Source: Kluyvera genomosp. 3 (GTDB taxonomy: Bacteria > Pseudomonadota > Gammaproteobacteria > Enterobacterales > Enterobacteriaceae). From it: DNA of 64,000 bases. How positions within the stretch are numbered: position 1 is the first letter of the stretch; each line of letters starts with the position of its first letter. Location: positions 1,426,001-1,490,000 of the forward strand of contig CP022114.1 in assembly GCA_002211745.1 (NCBI GenBank), read 5' to 3'. The notes beneath the pieces were generated by a model that worked only from the letters and a program-made list of their open reading frames with translations, was not told the DNA's origin and searched no databases. Positions 23,606 through 33,858 of the stretch are shown piece by piece. A program made the translations under genes and the position numbers.

Positions 23606-24941
23606 ATGAATGACACTCCCGCGCGTAAAATTAAAACCGGCGGCGACCCGCGGACGCTGCCGGACTATGCACTCCTTCGCGATGAACTCAACAAGCTAAC
23701 CCATCCGCCCGTCCGGACGTGAACTGGCAGTATGTCGAAAAACTCTGTCTCTCCCTGTTTGAGCAGAACGGCGTGGAGCTGCAAACGGCAGCCTGGTACA
23801 CGCTTGCGCGTACCCATCTTGCCGGGCTGAACGGTCTGAACGAAGGGCTGGGATCCTTGAGGCGTTGATAAGCCATCAGTGGGGCGCGATTTGGCCTCAG
23901 GCGATTGCCGCCAGAGTGGATATTCTTAACAGCCTCAGCCAGCGATTACAGCAGCTCATGCGGACGTGGTCGCTGAAGGGCGGCGATCTCAAGGCGCTCT
24001 ATCTGGCAGAGCAGCGGCTCTCACATCTTGGTGCGGTGCTAGAGGAGCGGGAGCTAAAGCATCTCAGCCAGTTGGATACTTTGCGTAACCTGATCCATAA
24101 CGGTGCCGTGCGTCTGGAAAACGCCGATGGCTCGTCTCTGAAAGCGCAAGAAGTGGAGGAGAACGCGCTGCAAAGCACAGATAAGTGGGTGTATGTGGTT
24201 GAGTCACAACGCCAGCCGAATGTTGACGTCTCGGTCGCCGTGGCGGCGCCGAGGCAAAAGTGGACATTCTTCGCCGCCGGAATGGGTACCATGCTGCTGG
24301 TTAGCCTGGCGACGGCGTATGGCTGGCACGCTCTGCACCGACCGGACCCGCAGTTGGCCCGGCTTGATGCTACCCTGGCCCCGCTGCCTCAGCCGCTGTC
24401 GGCGGCGCAGCTTCAAGCCCTGAAACCACCTGCGTCTGCGGCTCAGTCCTATATCAACGCCACTCAACGTCAGCTGGCGCATCTGGAACGGCTCTCTCCT
24501 GACTGGACGCTAACCTACAGCCGTCAGTTGCTGGAACAGGCGCAGACGCTGTGGCCTGAGCAGGCAACCCCATTGCAAAGCCAGTGGCAGAGGCAGATCA
24601 AAGCCTCTGCGCTGCCGACAGAAAAATTAAACGGCTGGCATCAGGGCATGACAACGCTCCAAAAACTGAGCGATCGGCTGAATGGACTTGATGAGCAGAA
24701 GGGCAAATACATGACTGTTAGCGAGCTGAAATCAGTGGTTTTTTCCACCATGCAGTCCTTTAATCAATCCATACCGGTCGAAGAGCAACTGCGTGTTTTA
24801 TCACAATATACGGCTGGTGAACCTTTACCTGAAGCTGCCCGGTCTCAACTGGAAATGCACCTGAAGCAACTGATCGCTCGATATACGATGCTGGTTCAGC
24901 CTGAAATGTATCGCATCAATGAAAATAACATTAATGAATAG
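23606..24941 (+). CDS. VasL/ImpA-type T6SS protein, last gene of the cluster, frameshifted
   Basis: A TssA-related protein of about 445 residues with an N-terminal ImpA-like domain (RKIKTGGDPRTLPDYALLRDE), one membrane helix near 24275-24325 (FFAAGMGTMLLVSLATAYGW) and a helical C-terminal VasL-like domain. Two bases are missing (about 23700 and 23851). In Enterobacter/Klebsiella T6SS loci a VasL-domain gene commonly closes the cluster. It is the second TssA-like protein here; the role is not firmly known, perhaps a membrane-tethered sheath or baseplate accessory. Coding ends at TAG 24939-24941, after which the sequence becomes AT-rich and accessory. Confidence 0.75.
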
Positions 24942-25103
24942 TAGAGGGCGGAATGCTGTTTATCAGGAGTTTTTAGTGAATTCGGCAGACGCCAGGAGAG
25001 TGATATATTATTTATATTTTGATTTCGGTGGGCGCCTTAGTAGGAGCCCTAGGCATTGTGGTCAGAAATGCTGACTTAAACAAGCCTGATGACCTTTCAA
25101 ATT

Positions 25104-25725
25104 TTATTCTGATTTTACGATCACCCGCTCGTTTTTTATCCGGTAGTAAGTCCCTCGGCTGATTCTTGTTGCCTTCATGATGAGTTCAGGTTTTACTCCT
25201 TGCTCCAGCATCTCTCTAACGATCTCTCGTGCTTCCTGATTTTTCTCCCTGCCAATGTATATTCCTTCGCTTTTAGCTCGTTCAATGCCTTGCTGTTGGC
25301 GTTTACGACGTGCTTCGTAATCCCGCCGCGCCATTGTGGCAAGGATATCAATCAACATGGTATTTACGGCTCTCAGGATGCCGCGGGTTAGGTCATTACC
25401 TGACATCTCTACCATCTGCCAGCTCGTTGGCAAATCCATTGATATAATGATTAACCCTTTTCAGTTGACCACTACAGTTCAATCCATGTGCTATGTTCTA
25501 GGCGACTCAGACGATCTATAGCTTCCACTAGCAACAGATCGCCAGGCTGGGCTTTGGATAATAGTCGCATAAGCTCTACGCGCTCCGGCTTCGCTCTGCT
25601 AGCATTTTCTATGTATTCTCCAGCTATGTGCCAGCCGTTTAATTTTGAAAATTCACGTAGGCTGGTAAGTGCCCGATCAGCGAGTTGCCCCCTCAGTTGA
25701 TGCTCGGCAGTAAACCCTCTAGGCT
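25104..25725 (-). pseudogene. Decayed serine recombinase (resolvase/invertase)
   Basis: On the minus strand, 25725 to about 25480 reads a resolvase catalytic-domain remnant (TAEHQLRGQLADRALTSLRE, GDLLLVEAIDRLSRL) that ends in a TAG. A second piece, 25439-25104, gives the dimerisation helix and DNA-binding end (LDLPTSWQMVEMSGND, QQQGIERAKSEGIYIGR, then a helix-turn-helix ending RGTYYRIKNER). About 40 nt between the pieces do not join, and the N-terminal catalytic Ser region is not found. This looks like true decay, unlike the single-base breaks elsewhere. It marks past mobile-element activity at the T6SS edge. Confidence 0.75.
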
Positions 25726-26276
25726 ACCCTGAAATTACCGATTGTCTGGCGAGCCTCTCAATGGTGGATGTGACCAATGAAAAGAGCGCGAAACGTCTGG
25801 GAATTGCACCAGATTGGATGGATTCCATAGGTACCAGTCAACTAACCTAATACAGAATGCTCCTTTACTGGGTGCTGTTTGTCTTGTTCTTCGTAGCCCT
25901 ACGTATACCAATCAGTAGCTCAGATGTGAGCTGACACTGTTACTTATCTGAGTTGAACGTAACCAAACCTTCACCTTTGTGCTGGGAGCGGACATTCTTA
26001 TGAGGGTACTATTCACACATATCATTCAGTCCTAATTACTCAGGCAACAGAACCTCGTATAACAGGATTTTTATGGTGGATTTCAAGATGGCGGTATTTA
26101 AATAAGCAGTAACCAATTTAGAGCAAATCATTGATAACATATTGATTGGTAAGCAATTGATGGTTTTTGTGATGATTTTTATTTGTAAGTTCTTACCTAT
26201 TTTGATTAAATAATGCTATAGGAATGATCTTACGATTAAGCGCATTCCTTGTTGATTGACTCATCAAGGAACAGAA
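25726..26276. other. AT-rich intergenic stretch before the NACHT operon
   Basis: No full gene is seen. A short open stretch at about 25733-25850 (+), with SMVDVTNEKSAKRLGIAP, looks like the tail of a lost gene. An imperfect inverted repeat (GGAATG at 26221-26226, CATTCC at 26243-26248) lies just before the NACHT start and could be an operator. No confident promoter boxes. Confidence 0.4.
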
Positions 26277-28404
26277 ATGACTATCGATTCTTTTCAATTA
26301 ATATCTCTTTTCAAGAAATATGGTTTTGAATATAAAAAAAGTTCGTCAGGACATGGTTTTTACGCTTTTACATTTAAAGCTGGTTTCTTTCATAACGCGG
26401 AAGTGGTTTATTCTAATGAGGCAAATACTGAGGAAATAGAAAAATGCTTGAGTGAACTTGACAATATTGGGTACTCAACAAAAAAATCACTATTTGAAAG
26501 TATTGAAGATGTTGCTGAACAATTATTTAAAGGTTTCTTCAACGTTGATGAATGGAAGGAAAGGATTGCTACTGAGTACAAGCATTATTGTGAAAAAATG
26601 ATTTCATTGCTGCCAGATGGAGCAATGAATTATAGTTATGTTCAAGTGCCCTATGATAAAAATGGCTCAAAACATAACTCCGGAATAATTGAAGATATAA
26701 TATCTGAAATAAATTCAGAAGATTCAAAATTAATAATTATTGAAGCTCCGGCGGGATTTGGTAAAACTTGCACATCTTATGAGATATTGACCTCATTAAT
26801 ATCAATTGAAGATGCCCTATTCCTTTCTTTACTGAATTTTCTCGAGATAGACAAGCAAAAGTTTTTAGCCATGTTTTTGTTCGGGAGGTTGATAGAAGTT
26901 TCCGAACAGTCAAAAGTGATCTTGTTATAGATGAAACAAAAAATGGGAAAATAGTTTTAGTTCTTGATGGGTTTGATGAGTTGCTAAACGAAACATCCTC
27001 GAATAAAACTAGTGATGTCGACTTTGAAAAGGCCCAACCAATGCTTGAAACCATTGGTGAATTATTAACGAAATCTGCAAAAGTGATTTTAACATCACGC
27101 AGGGCTGCAATATTTGATGGTGAGATATTCCAAGAATGGAAGGATAAATATCGGGACAATTTTAATGTTGTAAGATATAAATTAAATTCACCCGAGATTA
27201 GAGACTGGCTCAGTAGCGATAGGATAGTGAAACTTGAAGATGCCGGTATAGATATAAAGAAACTGGCTAATCCAGTTTTACTGGCGTTTCTCCGTTCAGT
27301 TGAAAATGAAGAGTTCAATAACCTATGCAAGCAAAGTTCGAGAATAGTTGATCATTATTTTCAAGCAATGCTTGAAAGGGAAAGAGAACGACAAGATTTG
27401 CTCATGACACCTGAAAAACAAGCTTCCATACTGACTATGGTTGCTTTAGATATGTGTGAGAATGACTACACTAGCGACAATAGAGATAAGATTGTATCAC
27501 TTATAAAAAATAAAAGCCTAAACATATTAGAGGATACTAGGCAATTATATACGGGTAAGGACAGACCTACTTTAGAAGCGCTAGCTAGTAAATTGGCTAC
27601 TCATGCTTTTTTTGACAGAAGCAATCAAGGTGATAATAAAATAGAGTTTGTTAATGAGTTTGTATTCGGGAATTATATTGCAAATGGTGTTATAGAGAAT
27701 GAATCTAATGATTGGTTAGCTAATGATGAGCGTTTTGTTGAGCCGGCAGTACAATCATATTTGCCAAGGAATTTAGAAGAACGTAATTTGTTATGGAAAA
27801 GATTAAGTGGTATGCGTGAATTTTTAAGTTCGACAGATCACATGAAATATGAGTATTTGTTATCACAAGAGGTTGATCAACCAATTTATAGTGAAACAAC
27901 AATTACTGGTTTGGACTTTGATAATGCTCTGTTTTTTCCAAAATCAGAAATTAAAAACTCTGTTTTTAATGAGTGCGTGTTTTCTAATATTGTATTTAAT
28001 TTTAAACAATTTGATGATGTTACATTCATATCATGTCAATTCTATGATTGTGAGTACGATAATAACCACCATCCTTACAATATAAGTTTTCTTAACTGTT
28101 CAGATAATAATGGGATTATAGATGAGATTGAATCCTATGAAGAAACGAGGGCGATGAAAACTTAGAAATACAATTGGAAAGGGAAGTGTTATCTAAGTTT
28201 ATGCCGTTAGGTTCAACATCTATTACTCGGTTACATATCTACACAGGTGTTTTATATAGAATTGATGGTTATACAAGAAAACAAATAACAAGAGCGATAA
28301 AGACTCTTAAGGAAAAAGGCATACTTGAAAATGCTAACAAGAGTTCTTTCACTGCAATAAATAGATTCAGTGTAGGTGAAGTTAAAAAGATTTTGGGGCG
28401 TTAA
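26277..28404 (+). CDS. NACHT-family STAND NTPase, candidate antiphage sensor, frameshifted
   Basis: NACHT proteins are NLR-like switches; bacterial members (bNACHT) defend against phage. The start ATG at 26277 has AAGGA 8 nt upstream. Residues about 1-150 form an unrecognised N-terminal domain. Walker A reads APAGFGKT (near residue 160). One base is missing near 26817; restored, the next motif is PIPFFTEFSRDRQAKVF, typical of the family. Walker B is IVLVLDGFDELL and sensor 1 AKVILTSRR. A helical region follows, then pentapeptide-like repeats around 27895-28080 (FDNALFFPKS, VFNECVFSNIVF, VTFISCQFYDCEY). A second missing base near 28155 joins a winged-helix tail (DGYTRKQITRAIKTLKEKG). The restored length is about 709 residues. 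The next gene starts 1 nt after its stop. Confidence 0.85.
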
Positions 28405-28405
28405 C

Positions 28406-29276
28406 ATGAATAATTTCAGCTTTAGCGAATCATTAAGAGTCGATGTCGAAGCTTTAATATCGGCTAAACTTAACTGTCTTGGATAATGTTCAGATTATTC
28501 TCCAGAAACAAAGATACACAATCTCTATCTAAAAAACTGGAAAATCCTAAATATGGAGAAACCCATAAAATACAGGATGCACTCGGTATAAGAATTGCTC
28601 TATATTTTAATGATGATGTTGAGTTAGTTCATGGAATATTAAATGAAATTTTCACTGAAAGAGAGAAAGATCATAGTATTGATATAATGAAAGCTGCTGA
28701 GTTTTCAGCGGTTAGATATAATATAATATATGAGTTACCACCGAGTTTGTTAGAGAAAGAGTATTCATATCTAAAATTCTCCGATAAGATAGACTCAACA
28801 TTTGAGTTACAAATAAGATCTATTTTATCGGAGGGTGGCATGAGGTAGAGCATGATCTTCGCTACAAGGCTAAATATGATTGGGAAGGAAATGATATTGA
28901 AAGTAGAAAGCTGAATGGAATATATGCTACCTTAGAAACATCTGAATGGACAATGATAAAAATCTTTGATGAGTTAGCATACAAACATTATAAGAACAAA
29001 AATTGGAATGGTATGCTCCGTCAGAAATTACGCTTAAGATTAAGTTCGCAAGAATTACATTCCGACATCGTGAACTTTCTTAATGGAAATGTAAGTGTAG
29101 CCAAGGATATATATAGAATACCTCGTAAGGATTTATTAAATAAAATGTCTGAAAAAGGATTTTCTCTTCCTTTGAACCTCAATACACTTATATATTTCTG
29201 CAACTTGTTTTTTACTAAGGACAAAACTCTTTCTGAACTAACACCTGATATCTTTACTGAAGAATTCACAGAGTAA
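28406..29276 (+). CDS. RelA/SpoT-domain alarmone synthetase, synthetase-only, frameshifted
   Basis: A protein of about 290 residues with a RelA/SpoT nucleotidyltransferase fold and no HD hydrolase domain. The substrate-binding stretch is FSRNKDTQSLSKKLE (R-K-S pattern). The catalytic Asp lies in IQDALGIRIALYF (near residue 58) and the second catalytic acid in TFELQIRS (near 134), followed by WHEVEHDLRYK, the usual W-E-H signature. A C-terminal helical region follows (ATLETSEWTMIKIFDELAYK). Bases are missing near 28484 and 28845; both shifts match the window's error pattern. Key residues are all present, so it is probably active on ATP and GTP or another nucleotide acceptor. It begins 1 nt after the NACHT gene, suggesting co-expression. 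It could be a toxic effector controlled by the NACHT protein; that is inference. Confidence 0.85.
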
Positions 29277-29292
29277 ATATCCCATTAAATTT

Positions 29293-29317
29293 AAAAGGTC
29301 AGCCTATCTGGCCTTTT
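29293..29317 (+). terminator. Hairpin terminator after the NACHT/RelA-SpoT operon
   Basis: A 10-bp stem with one G-T pair (AAAAGGTCAG at 29293-29302, CTGGCCTTTT at 29308-29317) and a 5-nt loop lies 16 nt after the stop. Its U tract is short and part of the stem. It supports the reading of the two genes as one transcription unit. Confidence 0.65.
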
Positions 29318-29926
29318 GAAATAATCTGTCTGTTAAAGCTCTATATTTTTTATTTAGAGATAACTATCGCTAAATATTATTGGGTGCTAATCAGGCCTTA
29401 ATTAGAAAGAGGTGTGCTCTAGTTTATTTTTTATAGAAAGACACCGTCGCTGGCATTCTAAATACATGGTTAATATTCTGGCATGTGCCTCAGAATGTGA
29501 GCCGGTACATTAGGTTTTAAATTATTAAAATTTCAAGTTTTCGCTTCCATGATGCGCTTTTGCTATATGGTTAAAATAGTAATCTACAGACAACAGCCCT
29601 CAGAATCGTGCTTCGCGCTCACATTTCCGGTTGGGTATTTCTGAGTCAATTCAACTCAAAAGCGTCGGAAAAATCGCTTATAAAGTTGATTTTCTATTGA
29701 TGGTTTCTTCTGGGTTTTTTGATTGTTGATTGCTTTATATATTTGATTATTAAGTGATTTTAAATGGAAAGCCCTCTTCAAACTAATATCAACTTATTCT
29801 TATAGAATGATTGATTTCTATAAGTACTTTTTCTCAAAATTTGATTATACTGATGGAGGCCCATCAAAGAAACGTCATTCTTTTCTAAAACTTTGATTTT
29901 TGTTGACGGTGTTAGCTGGGCTCCGG
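29318..29926. other. AT-rich stretch without recognisable genes
   Basis: I see no credible coding region. Base composition is strongly AT-rich, and codons that look like coding break off within a few tens of bases. It lies between the defence-like operon and the integrase remnant and probably holds decayed island DNA. Confidence 0.4.
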
Positions 29927-30091
29927 TTAGGGACCAATGACCAGCGTCTTTTCTTTCCCTTCGAACCGGTACTGCATGCGCCACACCTTTTTCCCTGATG
30001 GCGGAACGAACAGGAAAAGGCCGCCTGAATCTGCAAGGCGATATGATTTGTCAGCAGGTTTGGCTGCTTCGATCTGCTTTACCGTAAGCAT
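29927..30091 (-). pseudogene. N-terminal remnant of a tyrosine integrase
   Basis: The minus-strand reading starts MLTVKQIEAAKPADKSYRLA and continues GGLFLFVPPSGKKVW, the standard N-terminal arm of P4/CPS-53-type (intS-like) integrases. It stops after about 54 residues; the catalytic domain with the R-H-R-Y residues is absent. It sits about 165 nt from the 3' end of argW, the normal place of an integrase that uses this tRNA. In E. coli intS occupies the same spot. The element can no longer excise by itself. Confidence 0.85.
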
Positions 30092-30254
30092 GTGGCATAA
30101 ATCCGTGGCCATTTTCGAGAGTGCCCACAATATGCCCGCAAAAGTTTGGCGTAGTCAATTCATGTTGGGTAACGTCAGGTAATGAGAAAGTGTTCTGTAA
30201 GTATGTGGGGATGGGGTGTTTGGTAACGTCGGGAAGTGTGAGGTAACGCTGATA

Positions 30255-30329
30255 TGGTGTCCCCTGCAGGAATCGAACCTGCAACTAGCCCTTAGGAGGG
30301 GCTCGTTATATCCATTTAACTAAGGGGAC
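30255..30329 (-). tRNA. argW: tRNA-Arg(CCT)
   Basis: A 75-nt gene on the minus strand with encoded CCA. The acceptor stem GTCCCCT pairs with AGGGGAC, the anticodon loop is CTCCTAA (anticodon CCT), and the T arm contains GGTTCGATTCC. It reads rare AGG codons. The E. coli orthologue lies next to yfdC and is the attachment site of prophage CPS-53; here the same 3' end faces an integrase remnant. Confidence 0.97.
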
Positions 30330-30404
30330 GAAGTGGCACGAGTATAGCGTTTTTTGCTCATCTGGGTAAGAGCGGTGCCGCTTGACTGCTCAAACAGTCG
30401 CCAT

Positions 30405-31313
30405 TCAGAGCTGTTTTTCCTCACGTTTCTGCTTTTTGGCCTCTTGTTCCGCTTTTAAACGAGCCTCTTCTTTGCGTTTATTGCTCATGTCGTTGCGAAT
30501 TTGCGCGTGACTCATTAAGGCAAAGATAAACGTGCCGCCGAAAATATTGCCCGCCAGCGTGGGAAGCGCGAAGGGCCAGATAAAGTCACTCCAGTGCAGC
30601 GTGCCGTTGAAAACCAGATAGAGTATTTCTACGGAGCCCACCACAATATGGGTGGTGTCGCTAAGTGCGATCAGCCAGGTCATCAGGATGATAACCACGA
30701 TTTTGGCCGCGCCGGCTGCGGGAAACATCCACACCATGGTCGCAATAAGCCAGCCGGAGATAATGGCGTTGGCGAACATCTCCGTTGGGCTGTTTTTCAT
30801 AACGTCGAGGCCTATCTTAATAAAGGCATCCCGGGTCTCTTCTTTAAAAATAGGCATATACTCAAACGCCCAAGCGGCAAGACCGGTGCCGATCAGGTTG
30901 CCGAGCAGGACCACGCCCCACAGGCGCATTAGCAAGCCGACGTTACCCAGCGTCAGATTTTGCATGACCGGCAGGACGGCGGTGACGGTATTTTCGGTAA
31001 ACAGCTGCTGGCGCGCCATAATGACGATGATAAAACCGAAGGTGTAGCCGAGGTTTTCGAGTAAATAACCGCCCGGTACGCCGTCCAGTTCGACATGAAA
31101 AATCCCTTTGGCAACCAACGACGCGCCCATCGATAACCCCGCGGCGATTGCCGACCACAGCAGGGCCATTGCATCGCGCTCCATCTCTTTTTCGCCTTCC
31201 TGACGAATATGTTCATGAATCGCCATGGCACGAGAGGGGAGCCGGTCCTCATCGATTTCGATTTTTTCCCCGCTAAGCTTCTCTTCGCTTTCAACCTTGA
31301 TGTCATCCATCAT
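30405..31313 (-). CDS. yfdC: FNT-family inner-membrane transporter YfdC
   Basis: Intact 302-residue member of the formate/nitrite transporter family, which form pentameric channels for small anions. A charged N-terminal tail (about 1-45) precedes the six-helix core, and the C-terminus is highly basic (KRKEEARLKAEQEAKKQKRE). The substrate of YfdC is not established. Gene order argW-yfdC-mlaA matches E. coli. It is transcribed away from mlaA. Confidence 0.92.
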   Translation of the reverse strand: MMDDIKVESEEKLSGEKIEIDEDRLPSRAMAIHEHIRQEGEKEMERDAMALLWSAIAAGLSMGASLVAKGIFHVELDGVPGGYLLENLGYTFGFIIVIMARQQLFTENTVTAVLPVMQNLTLGNVGLLMRLWGVVLLGNLIGTGLAAWAFEYMPIFKEETRDAFIKIGLDVMKNSPTEMFANAIISGWLIATMVWMFPAAGAAKIVVIILMTWLIALSDTTHIVVGSVEILYLVFNGTLHWSDFIWPFALPTLAGNIFGGTFIFALMSHAQIRNDMSNKRKEEARLKAEQEAKKQKREEKQL

Positions 31314-31599
31314 AATGTTCCTGAGTAAAGAGGCGTATTGCTAAAGCGTAGCGGCTGCTGGCTTAATGGGCGGTGGATATATTCTGAAAGTGCAAAAATG
31401 GTAATATTTGTTTTGTTCTCGCCGTTAGAATATAAGCGCCACGGCGTGCTCTTTACCAGGCTATGATCAGATCAATAAAATTGGCTATATAGACATCGTC
31501 GGCGTGCTGTTACAATCACTTACACCTAAACAGGCGGATACGATTAAGGTCCGTCATGGATGGCAATCAGTGATAGCCATAATCACCAGGGAGACATTT

Positions 31600-32355
31600 A
31601 TGAAGCTTCGCCTGTCGGCGCTTGCGCTCGGAACAACACTGCTGGTGGGCTGTGCAAGTTCCGGAACAGAACAGCAGGGGCGTTCTGACCCGTTTGAAGG
31701 TTTTAACCGTACGATGTACAGCTTCAACTTTGACGTGCTGGATCCGTACATTGTTCGCCCGGTCGCCGTCGCGTGGCGTGACTACGTTCCGCAGCCCGCG
31801 CGTAATGGCCTTGGCAACTTTACCAGCAACCTGGAAGAGCCGGCCATTATGGTCAACTCTTTTCTGCAAGGCGACCCGTACACGGGGATGGTTCACTTCA
31901 CCCGCTTCTTCCTGAACACCATTCTGGGGATGGGCGGTTTTATTGACGTCGCCGGTATGGCAAACCCGAAACTGCAGCGCGTGCAACCGCACCGTTTCGG
32001 CAGCACGCTGGGGCACTATGGCGTAGGTTATGGCCCGTATCTGCAGCTTCCGTTCTACGGCAGCTTCACGCTGCGTGACGAAGGCGGCGATATGGTCGAC
32101 ACCACTTATCCGGTGCTCTCCTGGCTGACCTGGCCGATGTCTATCGGCAAGTGGATGGTTGAAGGCGTAGAGACGCGCGCTCAGCTTCTCGACTCCGACG
32201 GCCTGCTGCGCCAGTCTTCTGACCCGTACATTATGGTGCGTGAAGCCTACTTCCAGCAGCACGACTTTATCGCTAACGGCGGCAAGCTGAAGCCGGAAGA
32301 GAACCCGAATGCGCAGGCGATTGAGGGCGATCTGAAGGACATCGATTCAGAATAA
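31600..32355 (+). CDS. mlaA: Phospholipid-asymmetry lipoprotein MlaA (VacJ)
   Basis: MlaA is the outer-membrane component that, with OmpF/OmpC, removes phospholipid from the outer leaflet and passes it to MlaC. The ATG at 31600 follows CAGGGAG and begins a lipoprotein signal (LALGTTLLVGCAS) with lipobox LVGC. The family core DPFEGFNRTMYSFN is clear. Length is 251 residues, as in E. coli, and the gene is intact. An upstream in-frame extension lacks a signal peptide and is not used. Confidence 0.96.
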   Translation: MKLRLSALALGTTLLVGCASSGTEQQGRSDPFEGFNRTMYSFNFDVLDPYIVRPVAVAWRDYVPQPARNGLGNFTSNLEEPAIMVNSFLQGDPYTGMVHFTRFFLNTILGMGGFIDVAGMANPKLQRVQPHRFGSTLGHYGVGYGPYLQLPFYGSFTLRDEGGDMVDTTYPVLSWLTWPMSIGKWMVEGVETRAQLLDSDGLLRQSSDPYIMVREAYFQQHDFIANGGKLKPEENPNAQAIEGDLKDIDSE

Positions 32356-32360
32356 AAAAA

Positions 32361-32387
32361 GGGTGAACCGCAAGGTTCACCCTTTTT
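32361..32387. terminator. Bidirectional terminator between mlaA and fadL
   Basis: A perfect 9-bp stem (GGGTGAACC at 32361-32369, GGTTCACCC at 32374-32382) with loop GCAA has A7 on the left and T5 on the right, so it can end both mlaA (+) and fadL (-). Confidence 0.93.
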
Positions 32388-32405
32388 GTCTTCACGTCTT
32401 AAGGA

Positions 32406-33776
32406 TTAAAACGCGTAGTTCAGGTTCACGCCGTAGAGCCAGGCTTTACCTTCAGATTCGAAGCTGTACGGGCCTTCTTCGAACTTCACTTTCTGACCAT
32501 GCATATAAGACACGCCGACGTCGACAGAGGCATCTTTATTAAACGCATAGGTTGTCCCGGCGCTCAGCCAGAAACGGTCCTGATCCGGAATTGAGATGGA
32601 GCGACGGTTTGCTGGAACCGGGCTGTCATCGAAAGCGATACCGGTACGGAAGGTCCAGTTATCGTCGTAATAATATGTGGTACCCAGCGCAATGCGGTAA
32701 GAGTCTTTAAAGCCTTCTTCTTTATAGAAGAGCGTCTCGCCGTTGCTGTTTTTCGCTTTCAGCTCCTGGAACTGGCTCCAACTGGTGTACGCGATGCTGT
32801 AGTGAATTGCCCACTGCGGCGCAACGCGGTTGTAACCTGAAATTTCCCACATTTCCGGCAGGTTCAGATCCAGAGATCCGTCGATGGTTCTGCCATCGGT
32901 GCCTGCTGGTAGCGGCAGGCTGGCGAACAGTGGACGGAACGCAGCTGGCAGGGATTGTGATGACGGCAGTGAGCTACGGTAGTCGCCATCGAAGTCAATT
33001 TTAACTTCAGAACGGTAGGTGAAGCCGTAGCGGTTGTCTTTGTCTACTTCATACAGCAGACCGGCGTTCCAGCCGAAGCCCCACTCATCGCCTTTCAGAC
33101 GGGCAATTTGCGTATCCGGCTGGATATTATTGGCATACCCAGCCGCGCCTTGCAGCGCCGGGCTCTGGGCAAAGCCAGGCCTCTGACTGATCTGGCCGGC
33201 AATCAGCTGGCCCAAATCGCCCGCGTAGCGTTCGAGCTTCGCTTTGGCATATACGGCGTTAAAGCCTAAACCGAAGCTGAAGTGGTTATTCAAACGGTAG
33301 GCACCGCTTAAATTCAGGTTGATGGTTTCAAGGTCGGTTTTCCCGCCCATTGAACCTGCGGCGTAGCTGTTATTAAACTCCGTCGCCAGACCATAGTTAG
33401 AGGTCACAGAAGCGCCCCAACCAAACTGATCGTTAATTGGAGCAACGTAGTGGAAGTTCGGTACCCAGGCGGTAGGCGCAATATTGTCCTGGCTGGCATC
33501 ATTCAACGCCGATCTACCGGTAATGTTGACATCCGGGTCAACAAAAATTGCGCCCGCGGACAGCGTCGGGCGATCGAACATCATAATTAATGCCGGGTTA
33601 CGGCTGGCGTTACCCGCGTCATCGGCGATAGCGCCTTCACCAGAATAGGCACGGCCCAGACCAGAGGACGAAAATTCATTAAGCTGGAAGCCCGCTGACC
33701 AGGCTTGGGTTGAAACAAGTGCCACTGCGACAGCAAGAGCGGACTTCGTGTAACGGGTTTTCTGGCTCATGACCAT
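32406..33776 (-). CDS. fadL: Long-chain fatty acid outer-membrane transporter FadL
   Basis: FadL is a 14-strand beta-barrel that takes up long-chain fatty acids and is a receptor for phage T2 in E. coli. A signal peptide ([18 protein letters not shown]) is followed by [20 protein letters not shown], the plug-domain signature. The protein ends with an aromatic residue (NLNYAF), as barrels of the Bam pathway do. 456 residues, intact. Two FadR sites lie upstream. Confidence 0.97.
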   Translation of the reverse strand: MVMSQKTRYTKSALAVAVALVSTQAWSAGFQLNEFSSSGLGRAYSGEGAIADDAGNASRNPALIMMFDRPTLSAGAIFVDPDVNITGRSALNDASQDNIAPTAWVPNFHYVAPINDQFGWGASVTSNYGLATEFNNSYAAGSMGGKTDLETINLNLSGAYRLNNHFSFGLGFNAVYAKAKLERYAGDLGQLIAGQISQRPGFAQSPALQGAAGYANNIQPDTQIARLKGDEWGFGWNAGLLYEVDKDNRYGFTYRSEVKIDFDGDYRSSLPSSQSLPAAFRPLFASLPLPAGTDGRTIDGSLDLNLPEMWEISGYNRVAPQWAIHYSIAYTSWSQFQELKAKNSNGETLFYKEEGFKDSYRIALGTTYYYDDNWTFRTGIAFDDSPVPANRRSISIPDQDRFWLSAGTTYAFNKDASVDVGVSYMHGQKVKFEEGPYSFESEGKAWLYGVNLNYAF

Positions 33777-33858
33777 AACCTCATTGAGTTATTTTTATAC
33801 AAACAATGTTACATGTAGTAACAGAAGCGCGAAGTGTAGGGGCTGGACTACGACAGAG

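Noticed and set aside
25733-25850. Short open stretch containing SMVDVTNEKSAKRLGIAP as a gene
   Set aside because: No start codon with a ribosome site and no recognised family; at most a gene tail left by island decay.
29778-29984. Minus-strand open frame beside the integrase remnant
   Set aside because: It has no family likeness, reads through the integrase in another frame and lacks a ribosome site.
31504-31599. Longer mlaA start upstream of 31600
   Set aside because: The extension would bury the lipoprotein signal; the ATG at 31600 has a ribosome site and gives the normal 251 residues.
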